Below are positions 48,932-58,370 of a DNA stretch of 64,000 bases, piece after piece. The DNA comes from Chryseobacterium sp. Marseille-Q5410. Lineage in GTDB: Bacteria > Bacteroidota > Bacteroidia > Flavobacteriales > Weeksellaceae. The position numbers and the translations under genes were made by a program. The stretch covers positions 1,798,001-1,862,000 of the forward strand of contig CAMPOT010000001.1 of NCBI GenBank assembly GCA_946892665.1, given 5' to 3'. The notes below the pieces were generated by a model. The model searched no databases and was not told where the DNA came from. It was given only the letters and a program-made list of their open reading frames with translations. Positions within the stretch are counted from its first letter, which is position 1. Each line of letters opens with the position of its first letter.

Positions 48932-49981
48932 TTACAAAATCAGCATTGCGTCACCATACGTGAAGAACTTATATTCATTTTTAATGGCTTCTTCGTAAGC
49001 ATGCATCACGAAATCTTTTCCTGCAAATGCCGCAATCATCATCAATAAAGTCGATTTTGGCGTGTGGAAATTGGTAATCATTGCGTTGGCTACTCCGAAA
49101 TCGTGTGGTGGGAAGATAAACTTATTGGTCCAACCATGGTAAGCACCGATTTTTTTGTTGGAAGAAACTGAGGTTTCCAAAGCTCGCATCGTGGTAGTGC
49201 CTACCGCGCAAACTCTTCTTTGCTCAGCAACAGCTTTATTAATGATATCGGCATTGATCTGATCAATAATTGCTTCCTCAGATTCCATTTTGTGTTTACT
49301 CAAATCTTCCACTTCGATCGGGTTGAAAGTCCCCAATCCAACGTGAAGCGTAATTTCAGCGAAATCGATCCCTTTGATTTCGAGTTTTTTCATCAAATGC
49401 TTCGAGAAGTGCAAACCGGCAGTTGGCGCTGCTACAGCACCTTCGTGTTTGGCGTAGATGGTTTGGTAACGTTCAGCATCTTCCGGCTCAACTGGTCTTT
49501 TGATGTACTTTGGAAGTGGAGTTTCACCCAATTCTTTCAATTTGGCGCGAAATTCTTCGTAAGAACCATCGTACAAAAACCTCAAAGTTCTTCCTCTGGA
49601 AGTAGTGTTATCAATAACTTCAGCAACCAAAGATTCGTCTTCGGTGAAGAATAATTTGTTCCCAATTCTTATTTTTCTTGCGGGATCTACCAACACGTCC
49701 CAAACTCTGGTTTCTTTATCGAGTTCTCTTAATAGGAAAACTTCGATTTTTGCGCCAGTTTTTTCTTTGTTTCCGTACAATCTTGCAGGGAAAACTTTAG
49801 TATTATTGAAGATGAAAAGATCGTGCTCATCGAAATAATCGACTACGTCTTTGAATAATTTATGTTCAATGGTTTGTGTTTTACGATCCAAAACCATCAG
49901 TTTCGATTCGTCTCTATGCTCCGCGGGATGTTCTGCTAAAAGTTCTTCCGGTAAATGGAAATTGAAATCAGATGTTTTCAT
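48932..49981 (-). CDS. queA: tRNA preQ1(34) S-adenosylmethionine ribosyltransferase-isomerase QueA
   Basis: A 349-residue enzyme with family landmarks [52 protein letters not shown] and [18 protein letters not shown]. It transfers the ribosyl part of SAM to preQ1 in tRNA, giving epoxyqueuosine. Other queuosine genes are not in the window. A strong promoter (TTG, 20 bp, TATATTTG) lies about 56 bp upstream and gives a leader of some 45 bases. Confidence 0.96.
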   Translation of the reverse strand: MKTSDFNFHLPEELLAEHPAEHRDESKLMVLDRKTQTIEHKLFKDVVDYFDEHDLFIFNNTKVFPARLYGNKEKTGAKIEVFLLRELDKETRVWDVLVDPARKIRIGNKLFFTEDESLVAEVIDNTTSRGRTLRFLYDGSYEEFRAKLKELGETPLPKYIKRPVEPEDAERYQTIYAKHEGAVAAPTAGLHFSKHLMKKLEIKGIDFAEITLHVGLGTFNPIEVEDLSKHKMESEEAIIDQINADIINKAVAEQRRVCAVGTTTMRALETSVSSNKKIGAYHGWTNKFIFPPHDFGVANAMITNFHTPKSTLLMMIAAFAGKDFVMHAYEEAIKNEYKFFTYGDAMLIL

Positions 49982-50036
49982 TTTTTAAATTACGGTTTAA
50001 AAATTAATATCCGAAAAACCAATGATTTTCGGCAGG

Positions 50037-50067
50037 CAAATATACGACATTACGGAGCCTTTGTCAA
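50037..50067 (-). promoter_or_regulatory. Bacteroidota-type promoter of queA
   Basis: Minus-strand TTG (50065-50067), 20 bp, TATATTTG (50037-50044). Confidence 0.65.
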
Positions 50068-50103
50068 GTTTATTATCAAAACGCAATTTTTTTAAAAATT
50101 TCA

Positions 50104-50736
50104 TTATTGTGGAACAGTCAATTCCAGATGTACATTTTTGCATTCAGCTAAACGAAAATCGCAGCTACAAGGCGGATAATCGCACGTGTACTTCGCTTTT
50201 TCAACCATTATATTTTCATCAATATTGATATTTTTCTCATTTTCGAAAGGATGCATTATTGCAACTCGAAATACTGGAAACAAATTTTTATTGGCTTTTT
50301 TAAAGGAAAATTGATATTCTCTACTCGACTTTTTAGCTTTTTTTGTTTTAAAAATTTTCAATGTTGCTCCATCGCTGCTTTTTTCACTCCATTCATAGCG
50401 ATGGTGTTTCTGAGAAATAGGGTGTTTATGCAAACTATTTGTTTTTATATATTTAAAACTGAAAATAATGTCCGTTCCATTTTTACTTTCACTCACCTCA
50501 AACTCGTGCACTTTCTTTTGTTCCTCATCCGCAAGATAGGCATAGAAATTTTCTGAACCACGTAAAAGTCTTAAATAATAATTGAAATTATCAGAATTGA
50601 AATAATTCACCACTTCATTCTGCATCTTCTCGTTTTTACCAACCGAAATATATTTGGTAAGAAAATCAAATGAATAAGTCTGTGAATGGGCTAAAGCAAA
50701 AAGCAATAGAAAAGTAAAAGCATAAATTTTTTTCAT
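50104..50736 (-). CDS. Secreted protein of unknown function
   Basis: A 210-residue protein with signal peptide MKKIYAFTFLLLFALAHSQ. The mature part has beta-strand patterns (YSFDFLTKYISVG, NFNYYLRLLRGSENFYAYLA, GTDIIFSFKYIKTN) and ends in a region with four Cys (YTCDYPPCSCDFRLAECKN), which may bind metal or form disulfides. It resembles secreted GLPGLI-like or porin-associated small proteins only loosely; I do not name it. Its ATG overlaps the TGA of the glycosylase gene (ATGA), so the two are coupled. Confidence 0.75.
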   Translation of the reverse strand: MKKIYAFTFLLLFALAHSQTYSFDFLTKYISVGKNEKMQNEVVNYFNSDNFNYYLRLLRGSENFYAYLADEEQKKVHEFEVSESKNGTDIIFSFKYIKTNSLHKHPISQKHHRYEWSEKSSDGATLKIFKTKKAKKSSREYQFSFKKANKNLFPVFRVAIMHPFENEKNINIDENIMVEKAKYTCDYPPCSCDFRLAECKNVHLELTVPQ

Positions 50737-51236
50737 AAAAACGATTTTAAAATTTCCCATTCTTTAATTTTTTTTTCGAAGGAAATCGTGTGAAGTGGAC
50801 TGGTTGAAGGCAAAACGAATATAGGAATTTCACTTTCCTTTCCCATTATTTTTTGTAGGTTTTTAAAAGATTTCTGCCCATTGCAAAAAATAGCTTTTAT
50901 ACTTGAGTAGTTTTCCAGCAATTGCTGGATATCGTTCGCTTCTTCATTTCGAATTTCAGAATCCAGACTTCCTTTTCGTTCGCAAGTATCGATTACGTCC
51001 CAAAGAGCAATATTTTTTCTCTTTAAAAATTCTAATTTTTCAACATAATCTGACGGCAAATTTTCATTAAATAATTGAAAAATAATTTTCCAAAATTGGT
51101 TTTGCGGATGGGCGTAATATTCTTGCATTTCCAGCGATTTCGCGCCCGGTACAGAGCCTAGAATTAAAATTTTGGCATTTTCCGAAACTATTGGAGCAAA
51201 GGAAGAAATTCGATTTGGCGACTCTTTAAAATTCAT
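50733..51236 (-). CDS. DNA-deoxyinosine (hypoxanthine) glycosylase, UDG superfamily
   Basis: A 167-residue protein. The N-terminus has KILILGSVPGAKSLEMQEYY followed by HPQNQFWKIIF, the family-6 (hypoxanthine-DNA glycosylase) signature in which GSxPG and the Asn in HPQNQFW mark the active site. IALWDVIDTCERKGSLD and the C-terminal LPSTSPLHTISFEKK, with motif-2 Ser/His-like residues, complete it. It excises deaminated adenine from DNA. Coupled to the secreted-protein gene by an ATGA overlap, an unexpected pairing. Confidence 0.88.
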   Translation of the reverse strand: MNFKESPNRISSFAPIVSENAKILILGSVPGAKSLEMQEYYAHPQNQFWKIIFQLFNENLPSDYVEKLEFLKRKNIALWDVIDTCERKGSLDSEIRNEEANDIQQLLENYSSIKAIFCNGQKSFKNLQKIMGKESEIPIFVLPSTSPLHTISFEKKIKEWEILKSFL

Positions 51237-51306
51237 TTGATTTTTTTTGCAACAAAATATTTTTTGGAATGATTAATGCAGTTTTAAATATATAAAATTT
51301 TAAATT

Positions 51307-51855
51307 ATGAAAAAATTATCATTAATATTTGGGATGATGGTTTTGTTTTTCACCACAAGCTGTAGAGAAATCGCCAATTCAGTACTGGACGCATTACCAC
51401 CTTTTGATGTTCCGTTTACCACCAATGTGACAGTTCCGCTTGCAACTTTGAGTACAACATCCTATACACGAACGCCGGAAATTCCGATGAATATTGATTT
51501 GGATAAAACCATTAAAGAAAACAACCCCAAATTTTCGATCAATAATCTAAAATCTGTGAAGCTCAATTCGTTAAATATGCAATATGTAAGTTCACAATTT
51601 GATACGAAGTTGGATGTCATTAAAGACGCAAAAATTTACATCAAAGCACCAAATGTTCCGGAAAAGTTAATTGCAACGGCAGTAAACAATACGAATCCAG
51701 ATACGATTACTTTCACCGTTGCCAACGAAGAACTCTTGGAATATTTTCGAACCTCCGCGAATTCCCTGATTTTTGAAATTCAAGGCAACAGACTTTCTGC
51801 AGATCAAATCACCTTGAAGATTAACTCAGGTTTCAATGTAAAAGTTCAATTATAA
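51307..51855 (+). CDS. Lipoprotein of unknown function
   Basis: A 182-residue protein with lipoprotein signal MKKLSLIFGMMVLFFTTSC. The mature part is beta-rich with repeated alternating hydrophobics (PFTTNVTVPLATLSTTSYTR, TKLDVIKDAKIYIKAPNV, SLIFEIQGNRLSADQITL). I do not recognise a family. The gene has its own ribosome site and ends in a shared terminator opposite the S9 peptidase gene. Confidence 0.75.
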   Translation: MKKLSLIFGMMVLFFTTSCREIANSVLDALPPFDVPFTTNVTVPLATLSTTSYTRTPEIPMNIDLDKTIKENNPKFSINNLKSVKLNSLNMQYVSSQFDTKLDVIKDAKIYIKAPNVPEKLIATAVNNTNPDTITFTVANEELLEYFRTSANSLIFEIQGNRLSADQITLKINSGFNVKVQL

Positions 51856-51875
51856 AAAACACATTTTCTTATATA

Positions 51876-51914
51876 ATAAAAAGGCTTCCGAAAAACTTCA
51901 GAAGCCCTTTTTTT
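51876..51914. terminator. Bidirectional terminator
   Basis: Stem GGCTTC (51883-51888) / GAAGCC (51901-51906) with A run before and T run after, between the convergent lipoprotein and S9 peptidase genes. Confidence 0.8.
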
Positions 51915-51929
51915 TACGTGAAAGCTCAA

Positions 51930-53924
51930 TTATAGTGTTTCTCTTAACCAATCGAAAAATTCTCTTTGCCATACCAAACCGTTGTGAGCGTTCAAAACCC
52001 AGTGATTTTCGTTCGGGAAATACAGGAATTTCGCTTTCAAACCGTGAAGTTTTACAGCTTGAAATGCTTCCTGACCTTGCTCATAGGGCACTCGATAATC
52101 GATTCCGCCCTGGATAATCATCATTGGTTTATTCCATTGATCCACAAAGTTAATTGGGTTGAATTCGGTGAAAGCTTTAGGAAGAGGTTTTTCCATTGGA
52201 CTACCCAGATCCCAATTGGCAAACCATAATTCCTCGGTCGTTAACGCCCAAGATTTCATATCGAACAATCCATCGTGCGCGATGAAGGTTTTAAAACGAT
52301 TATTGTGAATTCCCGCCAACATGAAAACGCTGTATCCACCGTAGCTGGCTCCTACTGCTCCCATTCTGTCGCCATCTACATAAGGTAAAGTTTTCGCGAA
52401 ATCTGCAGCAGCAAGATAATCTCTCATCGGTTGACCGCCCCAATCTTTCGAGATTTCTTCGTTCCATTTTGTTCCCCAACCCGGCATTCCGCGGCGATTT
52501 GGTGCGACAACAATATATCCGTTAGCAGCCATCAAAGCAAAATTCCATCGGCTGCTGAAATATTGCGTTAAAGCAGATTGTGGACCACCTTGACAGTACA
52601 AAAGCGTGGGATATTTTTTGTTAGCATCGAAATTTGGTGGATAATGGAACCACACTCCCATTTCTTTTCCGTCGGTAGTTTTTACCATTTTCAACTCGGA
52701 TTTTCCGGCGGTGATTTTGGAGTAGTTATCTTTGTTAACGTCCGTCATCTGCGTCATTGCACCATTTTTCAAATCGACAGAAAATAAATCAGGATTGTGA
52801 TTAATATCGGTTCTCGTTACTAACAATAAGTTTTTGTTGAGCGCCAAAATTTCATTCACATCGAAATCTCCTTTTGTAATCTGTTGTATTTTTGCGGTTT
52901 TCGGATTTAAAGAGAAAAGTTGCTTGGTTCCTCTAAAAGCTGTGGTATAATAAATCGTCTTAGAATCTGCAGCCCAAAAAACGTCACCCACTACACTTTC
53001 GTCCCAATTTTTGGTAAGGTTGGATGATTTTTGAGATTTCCAATCCATGATTTTGATATCGTTTTTATCCGCTTCATAACCATCTCTTTCCATCGACATC
53101 CACAAAAGAGTTTTTCCGTCCGGTGAAAATTTCGGTCCCATATCGTAGCCTTTATTGCTTTCTGTAAGGTTTTTGGTTTTTCCTGAACTCAAATCATAAG
53201 CAAAAATATCAGTGTTCGTTGATTTTGCATATTCTGCACCGCTGAATGGTTTAGTAACATAAAGCAATTGGCTAGAATCCGGACTCCAAATAAAATCCTC
53301 GGTTCCACCAAATGGCCTTTGCGGCGAATCCCACATTTTTCCTTCGAGCAAATCCTTAGCATTTTCTACGTTTTCAGAAACATTTACGACAAAAACATGG
53401 TTGTATTTACCTTCATTAAAATAGTCCCAATGACGGTGATTCAGGTCGGTATAAATGTGCGCTGTCGTTTTCGGAACATCGGAATATTTATCTTTTCCCA
53501 TCACTTTTTCAACCAAAACCTGCTTGCTGAAAGCTACTTTTTTTCCATCAGGAGAAATCACAATATTGTCGGCATCACCAATGGTGTAGAATTCTATCCA
53601 TGTTTTTCCGGCATCTTTCGACAGATAAATTTTATCGGACTCCTGAGCATAAATTCCGTTCTTATCCCACTGGATCAACGCTTTTTTACCTAAATCCAGA
53701 TTCGTGGATTCTGCCGTTTTTATGTTAAAAAAATAGTTTTTCTTATTATTCTTTTCGGTTTTTAAGTCGGTTTTCCCGATGGAATAAATTAACGAAGACT
53801 GATCCGGAGAAACTGCGGTAACACCCAATTTATTGAGCGTCCATAGAATTTCCGGCGTCATCACATTTTGTGCATTCATAAGAAAAGGTGCTGCAATAGC
53901 GAGAATGGTGTGTTTTAGCTTCAT
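51930..53924 (-). CDS. S9 family prolyl oligopeptidase-type peptidase
   Basis: A 664-residue protein with signal peptide MKLKHTILAIAAPFLMNAQ. A WD40/TolB-like propeller (~30-400: DNIVISPDGKKVAFSKQ, FIWSPDSSQLLYVT, KFSPDGKTLLWMS) precedes an alpha/beta-hydrolase domain (~430-664). The catalytic triad is Ser in GASYGGYS (~523), Asp in GGIDYRVPYEQG and His in NENHWVL. It cleaves short peptides, probably in the periplasm, and may feed peptide use. The leader between promoter box and start codon holds a hairpin, described separately. Confidence 0.93.
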   Translation of the reverse strand: MKLKHTILAIAAPFLMNAQNVMTPEILWTLNKLGVTAVSPDQSSLIYSIGKTDLKTEKNNKKNYFFNIKTAESTNLDLGKKALIQWDKNGIYAQESDKIYLSKDAGKTWIEFYTIGDADNIVISPDGKKVAFSKQVLVEKVMGKDKYSDVPKTTAHIYTDLNHRHWDYFNEGKYNHVFVVNVSENVENAKDLLEGKMWDSPQRPFGGTEDFIWSPDSSQLLYVTKPFSGAEYAKSTNTDIFAYDLSSGKTKNLTESNKGYDMGPKFSPDGKTLLWMSMERDGYEADKNDIKIMDWKSQKSSNLTKNWDESVVGDVFWAADSKTIYYTTAFRGTKQLFSLNPKTAKIQQITKGDFDVNEILALNKNLLLVTRTDINHNPDLFSVDLKNGAMTQMTDVNKDNYSKITAGKSELKMVKTTDGKEMGVWFHYPPNFDANKKYPTLLYCQGGPQSALTQYFSSRWNFALMAANGYIVVAPNRRGMPGWGTKWNEEISKDWGGQPMRDYLAAADFAKTLPYVDGDRMGAVGASYGGYSVFMLAGIHNNRFKTFIAHDGLFDMKSWALTTEELWFANWDLGSPMEKPLPKAFTEFNPINFVDQWNKPMMIIQGGIDYRVPYEQGQEAFQAVKLHGLKAKFLYFPNENHWVLNAHNGLVWQREFFDWLRETL

Positions 53925-53933
53925 AAAAATTAA

Positions 53934-53981
53934 TTTAAAAAACTGCAGTAAGAAATTCCAGACTGCAGTTTGACAAATATA
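53934..53981 (-). promoter_or_regulatory. Leader hairpin with T run before the S9 peptidase gene
   Basis: Perfect 10-bp inverted repeat AAACTGCAGT (53940-53949) / ACTGCAGTTT (53962-53971), followed on the minus strand by T6, 16 bp before the start codon. A TATATTTG box (53974-53981) lies just upstream of the hairpin. It is either the terminator of the preceding gene or a leader attenuator. Confidence 0.55.
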
Positions 53982-54001
53982 AAGAAAATTAAGCCGATAA
54001 A

Positions 54002-54481
54002 TTATTGCACAAGCTCAAGTTCTCTAAGGAAACCTTCGGTATTTTCCGGCGAAATCATGTAAATTTTTCCTGATTTCATTTTGATTTGAATTTTCTTGTC
54101 GAGATTCGTGACATACCAAACGTCGTTTCCGTTGAAATAACCGAAATAACCAAACAATCCTCCAACGCCAAAGGTTCGAATGTTGAATTTTTTTCCTGTG
54201 ATTATCTTCACATCTGCTATTTCCTCTCGTACTATTTTGATATTGACGAAGCTGTTTTTAATTAAAATATTCCTTTGCGCATCGACAGAAATTTTAGGAA
54301 TCATAAAATAAGATGAAATTAAAGCAATGCCAACAATTGCCACTGGAAATGCAAGAGCTTTTACCTTTTCAGTAATGATTTCATAAAGACCGAAACCTAT
54401 CACTAAAAGGCAAATTATACCAAAAATAATAGTAAAAATCCCGGTTTGCGGATCCATTTTTGCAGTCGAAAAAGTTTTCAT
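54002..54481 (-). CDS. Two-helix membrane protein with a PH-like domain
   Basis: A 159-residue protein. Two helices (FTIIFGIICLLVIGFGLYEI, LAFPVAIVGIALISSYFMI) are followed by a soluble domain of about 95 residues with alternating strands (NSFVNIKIVREEIADVKIIT, DVWYVTNLDKKIQIKMKSGK) and a C-terminal helix, as in bacterial PH domains. No family is certain; function unknown. It is third in a minus-strand run with the DUF2147 and holin-like genes (34 bp gap). Confidence 0.7.
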   Translation of the reverse strand: MKTFSTAKMDPQTGIFTIIFGIICLLVIGFGLYEIITEKVKALAFPVAIVGIALISSYFMIPKISVDAQRNILIKNSFVNIKIVREEIADVKIITGKKFNIRTFGVGGLFGYFGYFNGNDVWYVTNLDKKIQIKMKSGKIYMISPENTEGFLRELELVQ

Positions 54482-54515
54482 CTCATTAAATTAAAGGTGA
54501 AGATTTTATATTTAA

Positions 54516-54863
54516 TTAATCACTGGATGAAGTGAAAATTCCGCTGAGCAATGAAGTAATTAATGAAAGTGCGATGCTGAAAATAAATGCCCACCAAAAT
54601 CCATCAACCTGCATTCCATCGATAAAATAATCGGCAATTAAAATCACCAAAGCATTGATTACTAAAGAGAAAAGTCCGAGGGTAAGAATCGTCAATGGCA
54701 ATCCTAAAATTTTCAAAATTGGAGTGACAATTAAATTTAAAACCCCCAAAACGATTGCAAAAACAATTGCCGTAGAAAATCCGTCGATGTGAACACCTGA
54801 TAAAACTTTGGTAAGGAAAAAAGCAACTACAGCAGTTACTAAAAGTCTGATAATTAAGTTCAT
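54516..54863 (-). CDS. Phage_holin_4_2-family small membrane protein (YvlD-like)
   Basis: A 115-residue protein with four hydrophobic helices: LIIRLLVTAVVAFFLTKVLSG, VLGVLNLIVTPILKILGLPL, LGLFSLVINALVILIADYF and WAFIFSIALSLITSLLSGIF. The order matches the Pfam Phage_holin_4_2 / YvlD group. Despite the name it is a chromosomal membrane protein of unknown role and not evidence of a prophage. It sits 5 bp after the DUF2147 gene. Confidence 0.88.
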   Translation of the reverse strand: MNLIIRLLVTAVVAFFLTKVLSGVHIDGFSTAIVFAIVLGVLNLIVTPILKILGLPLTILTLGLFSLVINALVILIADYFIDGMQVDGFWWAFIFSIALSLITSLLSGIFTSSSD

Positions 54864-54868
54864 ATAAA

Positions 54869-55333
54869 TTATAATTTAGTTAATACATCGTTTGATATTT
54901 TCTTAAATGTCATGGATTTTCCTATCCATTTGAATTTCCAAAAACCTCGAACTTTTAAGGTTCCATCTTTGGTTAAACTCGCAGAAGAATCCCAATATCT
55001 ACCGGAGGTGGCATCATAGATTTTTCCATTTTCCCACGAATGATTGTGAGCATTATAGCGCAATCCTTCTAGAATTTCCATTCCGAGTATTTTTCTTTTA
55101 CGAAGTGCAGGGTTAGGATTTTCCGTATCGTATCGCATATTCATAGGTTTTCCGCTGCCCAATCTTTGATCGAACCATAATACTTTTGCCCGAAATTCGT
55201 CATTTAGTTTATACACTTGTACCGCTACACTTTTATCCGTGGCAAGCCAACTTCCCAAAACTAAATCTGCTTTGGATTGTCCACTCAAGGTAAAATAAAT
55301 AAGGCTGAATGCTATTAAAAAAAATCTCTTCAT
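54869..55333 (-). CDS. DUF2147 secreted protein
   Basis: A 154-residue protein with signal peptide MKRFFLIAFSLIYFTLSGQ. It carries the DUF2147 marks VLGSWLATDKSVAVQVYK at the N-terminus, then KILGMEILEGLRYN, ENGKIYDATSGRYWDSSA and GFWKFKWIGKSMTFKK. DUF2147 proteins are lipocalin-like exported proteins of unknown role. The longer frame to 55381 is rejected because the signal peptide starts at ATG 55333. Confidence 0.87.
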   Translation of the reverse strand: MKRFFLIAFSLIYFTLSGQSKADLVLGSWLATDKSVAVQVYKLNDEFRAKVLWFDQRLGSGKPMNMRYDTENPNPALRKRKILGMEILEGLRYNAHNHSWENGKIYDATSGRYWDSSASLTKDGTLKVRGFWKFKWIGKSMTFKKISNDVLTKL

Positions 55334-55409
55334 TGTCCAAAGCAATATACAAGATTTTTGCCATTGCTCAAGGAAAATCACGAAATTTTTGATCTATAGA
55401 TAAAAAAAA

Positions 55410-55451
55410 AATCCCATCAAAGAAAAATCCCATCTCAAAGCTGGGATTTCA
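55410..55451 (-). terminator. Terminator after the membrane pyrophosphatase gene
   Basis: Minus-strand stem AAATCCCA / TGGGATTT with a 9-base loop, then TTTTC; a second partial copy of the 3' arm with T9 follows at 55402-55418. Confidence 0.65.
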
Positions 55452-55472
55452 TCATAAGTATCGATATTTTTC

Positions 55473-58214
55473 TTAGAAACTTAGAACTCTCACGTCAATT
55501 CTTCTGTTTTGAGCTTTACATTCATCGGTATCATTGGTTTCGCATACGGGGAATTGCGAACCATATCCTTCCGCTTCTATTCTGTCTGCAGAAATTCCCA
55601 TTTCCAGCAATTTCAGTTTTGCAGTTTGTGCACGAAGGTTTGATAATTTCAAGTTGCTATTTTCATTTCCGGTATTGTCTGTGTATCCGCCCAATTTCAC
55701 TTTAAGATTAGGATACGCATTCATGATTTCTGCCAAATTATTAAGTTGCGTGTCGGAACCCGGCTTCAAATCTGCACTTCCACTTTGGAAATAAAGGTTT
55801 TCAATGGTATACCATTGGTTGGGATCTAGAATCTTTTGATCTTCCAATTTCACGCCGTTATACAAAGCATATAACTGGCTGTTTTCTCCGATAGCAATGG
55901 ATTTATTGGTTAACTTAATTTCTTGAATATCACCAGTATCATACACAAAATCTCCGTCTTCATTCAGGATTCCTTTCACTTCTTGGGCTTCTACTGAGGT
56001 TCCAGCGTTCATTCCTTGAACAACGACAGTTGTAGCGGCCACAGTTCCAGAATTTGCCATTAAAGATTCTAATTTTAATTTTCTGTTTTCCTCGATTTTA
56101 TCTTTATGTAAAATTGCTAATGTAGGCGCTATTACCAATGAAACAATAGACATTAATTTAATTAAAATATTCATCGAAGGCCCGGAAGTATCTTTGAACG
56201 GATCTCCGACTGTATCTCCGGTGACGGACGCTTTGTGAGGATCAGAACCCTTGTAATAAGTTTGTCCATTTATATCAACACCTTTTTCGAAAGACTTTTT
56301 TGCGTTATCCCAAGCTCCACCAGCATTATTCTGGAACATTCCCATCAACACGCCGGAAACAGTAGCTCCAGCTAAAAATCCACCTAAAACTTCAGGCCCA
56401 AAAATAAAACCAACAAGAAGAGGGGAAACAATGGCAATTGCTCCTGGAAGTAACATTTTTTTAATGGAAGCATCCGTGGAGATGGCGACACATTTTTCGT
56501 ACTCAGGGGTGGCTTTTCCTTCAAGAATTCCGGGGATTTCTCTAAATTGTCGTCTCACTTCCTCCACCATGGCCATTGCAGCCTGTCCGACAGCGGTGAT
56601 TGCTAAAGAAGAAAATATAAACGGAATCATTGCCCCAACAAACAATCCAGCTAAAACATCAGCGCGATAAATATCAATTCCATCGATACCCGCAATTCCA
56701 ACGAAAGCTGCAAATAAAGCCAAAGCCGTCAATGCTGCTGATGCAATGGCAAAACCTTTTCCTGTTGCAGCGGTTGTATTTCCAACAGCATCAAGAATAT
56801 CAGTTCTTTCTCTAACTTCTTTCGGCAGTTCGCTCATTTCGGCAATTCCACCAGCGTTATCAGCGATAGGACCGAAAGCGTCAATGGCTAATTGCATTGC
56901 AGTTGTAGCCATCATTCCGGCTGCTGCGATTGCGACTCCATAAAGTCCTGCGCAAAGAAAAGATCCGTAAATCCCACCAGCTAAGACCAAAATCGGTAAT
57001 AAGGTAGATTCCATTCCGACTGATAAGCCACCGATAATATTGGTTGCGTGACCAGTTGAAGATTGTTTTACGATACTTTTTACAGGTCTTTTGCCCATTG
57101 CAGTATAATATTCGGTGATGATACTCATCAATGTTCCTACAATTAGTCCTACTATAATGGCTCCAAAAACGCTCATTTTTGTGAATTCATGACCTCTTAA
57201 CGTCATGGTTTCCGGCAATAAATAATTAACAAGGAAATAAGAAGAAACTGCTGTAAGTATGATACTTCCCCAATTTCCTAAATTCAAGGCATTTTGCACA
57301 GGCGCGGTATCCAATTCTGTTTGATCTGCAATTTTCACAAATAAAGTTCCAATCATTGAAAAAATAATTCCCGTTCCTGCGATAAGCATTGGCAAAAGAA
57401 TCGGTGCATAACCACCGAATGCATCTTGGGAAAAAGTTTCCCTACCCAAAACCATTGTTGCTAAAACAGTTGCTACATAAGAACCGAACAAATCTGCACC
57501 CATTCCGGCAACATCACCTACGTTGTCGCCCACGTTATCCGCAATTGTAGCTGGATTTCGGGGATCATCTTCCGGGATACCCGCTTCTACTTTACCTACT
57601 AAATCAGCACCTACATCGGCAGCTTTGGTATAAATACCTCCGCCTACTCTTGCAAATAGTGCAATAGATTCTGCTCCCAATGAAAATCCGGTAAGAATTT
57701 CGATGGTTTTCTCCATTTCGTGAGAATCAACAGAAGAACCCGGCGCGAAGATCTGCTTAATGATAAGGTATAAAGCACCTAAACCCAACACCGCTAAACC
57801 AGCAACGCCCATTCCCATAACGGAACCACCGGTAAAAGAAACTTTCAAAGCTTTAGATAACGAAGTTTTAGCAGCTTCAGCGGTTCTTACATTGGATTTA
57901 GTAGCGATTTTCATCCCAATAAAACCAGCTAAAGCCGAAAGAATTGCACCCACGATAAACGCCAATCCTATAGTCCAATGGGAATTGGCATTAGAAGCGC
58001 CCATCACGCCGAGCAAAACAGCAACAATAACTACAAAATACATCATAATTTTGTATTCTGCTTTTAGGAATGCCATTGCACCATCCGCGATGTGACCACT
58101 GATTTCTTTCATCCGATCATTTCCTGCGTTTTGTTTACTTACCCATGCGCTTTGAACAAAGGTGTAGATTAAGGCCAAAATACCAAAAATAGGTACTAAA
58201 ATAAATAGATTCAT
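55473..58214 (-). CDS. hppA: Membrane-bound ion-translocating pyrophosphatase fused to an OmpA-like domain
   Basis: A 913-residue protein. Residues 1-~700 are a 16-helix membrane pyrophosphatase with the substrate-site signature [20 protein letters not shown] and [20 protein letters not shown], and [10 protein letters not shown], whose Ala fits the K+-dependent subclass. After a linker (~700-790) comes an OmpA-like peptidoglycan-binding domain (~795-913): [34 protein letters not shown] and [17 protein letters not shown]. Ordinary enzymes end after the last helix, which faces the periplasm, so this domain can reach the cell wall. Na+ or H+ specificity is not decided. The soluble pyrophosphatase gene is immediately upstream (156 bp). 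Confidence 0.93.
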   Translation of the reverse strand: MNLFILVPIFGILALIYTFVQSAWVSKQNAGNDRMKEISGHIADGAMAFLKAEYKIMMYFVVIVAVLLGVMGASNANSHWTIGLAFIVGAILSALAGFIGMKIATKSNVRTAEAAKTSLSKALKVSFTGGSVMGMGVAGLAVLGLGALYLIIKQIFAPGSSVDSHEMEKTIEILTGFSLGAESIALFARVGGGIYTKAADVGADLVGKVEAGIPEDDPRNPATIADNVGDNVGDVAGMGADLFGSYVATVLATMVLGRETFSQDAFGGYAPILLPMLIAGTGIIFSMIGTLFVKIADQTELDTAPVQNALNLGNWGSIILTAVSSYFLVNYLLPETMTLRGHEFTKMSVFGAIIVGLIVGTLMSIITEYYTAMGKRPVKSIVKQSSTGHATNIIGGLSVGMESTLLPILVLAGGIYGSFLCAGLYGVAIAAAGMMATTAMQLAIDAFGPIADNAGGIAEMSELPKEVRERTDILDAVGNTTAATGKGFAIASAALTALALFAAFVGIAGIDGIDIYRADVLAGLFVGAMIPFIFSSLAITAVGQAAMAMVEEVRRQFREIPGILEGKATPEYEKCVAISTDASIKKMLLPGAIAIVSPLLVGFIFGPEVLGGFLAGATVSGVLMGMFQNNAGGAWDNAKKSFEKGVDINGQTYYKGSDPHKASVTGDTVGDPFKDTSGPSMNILIKLMSIVSLVIAPTLAILHKDKIEENRKLKLESLMANSGTVAATTVVVQGMNAGTSVEAQEVKGILNEDGDFVYDTGDIQEIKLTNKSIAIGENSQLYALYNGVKLEDQKILDPNQWYTIENLYFQSGSADLKPGSDTQLNNLAEIMNAYPNLKVKLGGYTDNTGNENSNLKLSNLRAQTAKLKLLEMGISADRIEAEGYGSQFPVCETNDTDECKAQNRRIDVRVLSF

Positions 58215-58320
58215 AGATTATTTTTTTAATGTTAACTAATTGTTAAATAAAACCTTAAATCTAAAGTACACATTTATTTTCAAATACCTGTCTTTTTTTT
58301 CATGAAGAAAATCAACAAAA

Positions 58321-58347
58321 AAAAACAGATGCGAACATCTGTTTTTA
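58321..58347 (-). terminator. Terminator after ppa
   Basis: Stem AAAACAGATG / CATCTGTTTT with a CGAA loop and T run on the minus strand. Confidence 0.8.
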
Positions 58348-58370
58348 TTATCTTTAGAAAGTTTCTTGAA

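Noticed and set aside
54516..54863. Holin-type gene as a sign of prophage
   Set aside because: The Phage_holin_4_2 / YvlD group is chromosomal in many bacteria and no capsid, tail or integrase gene lies near.
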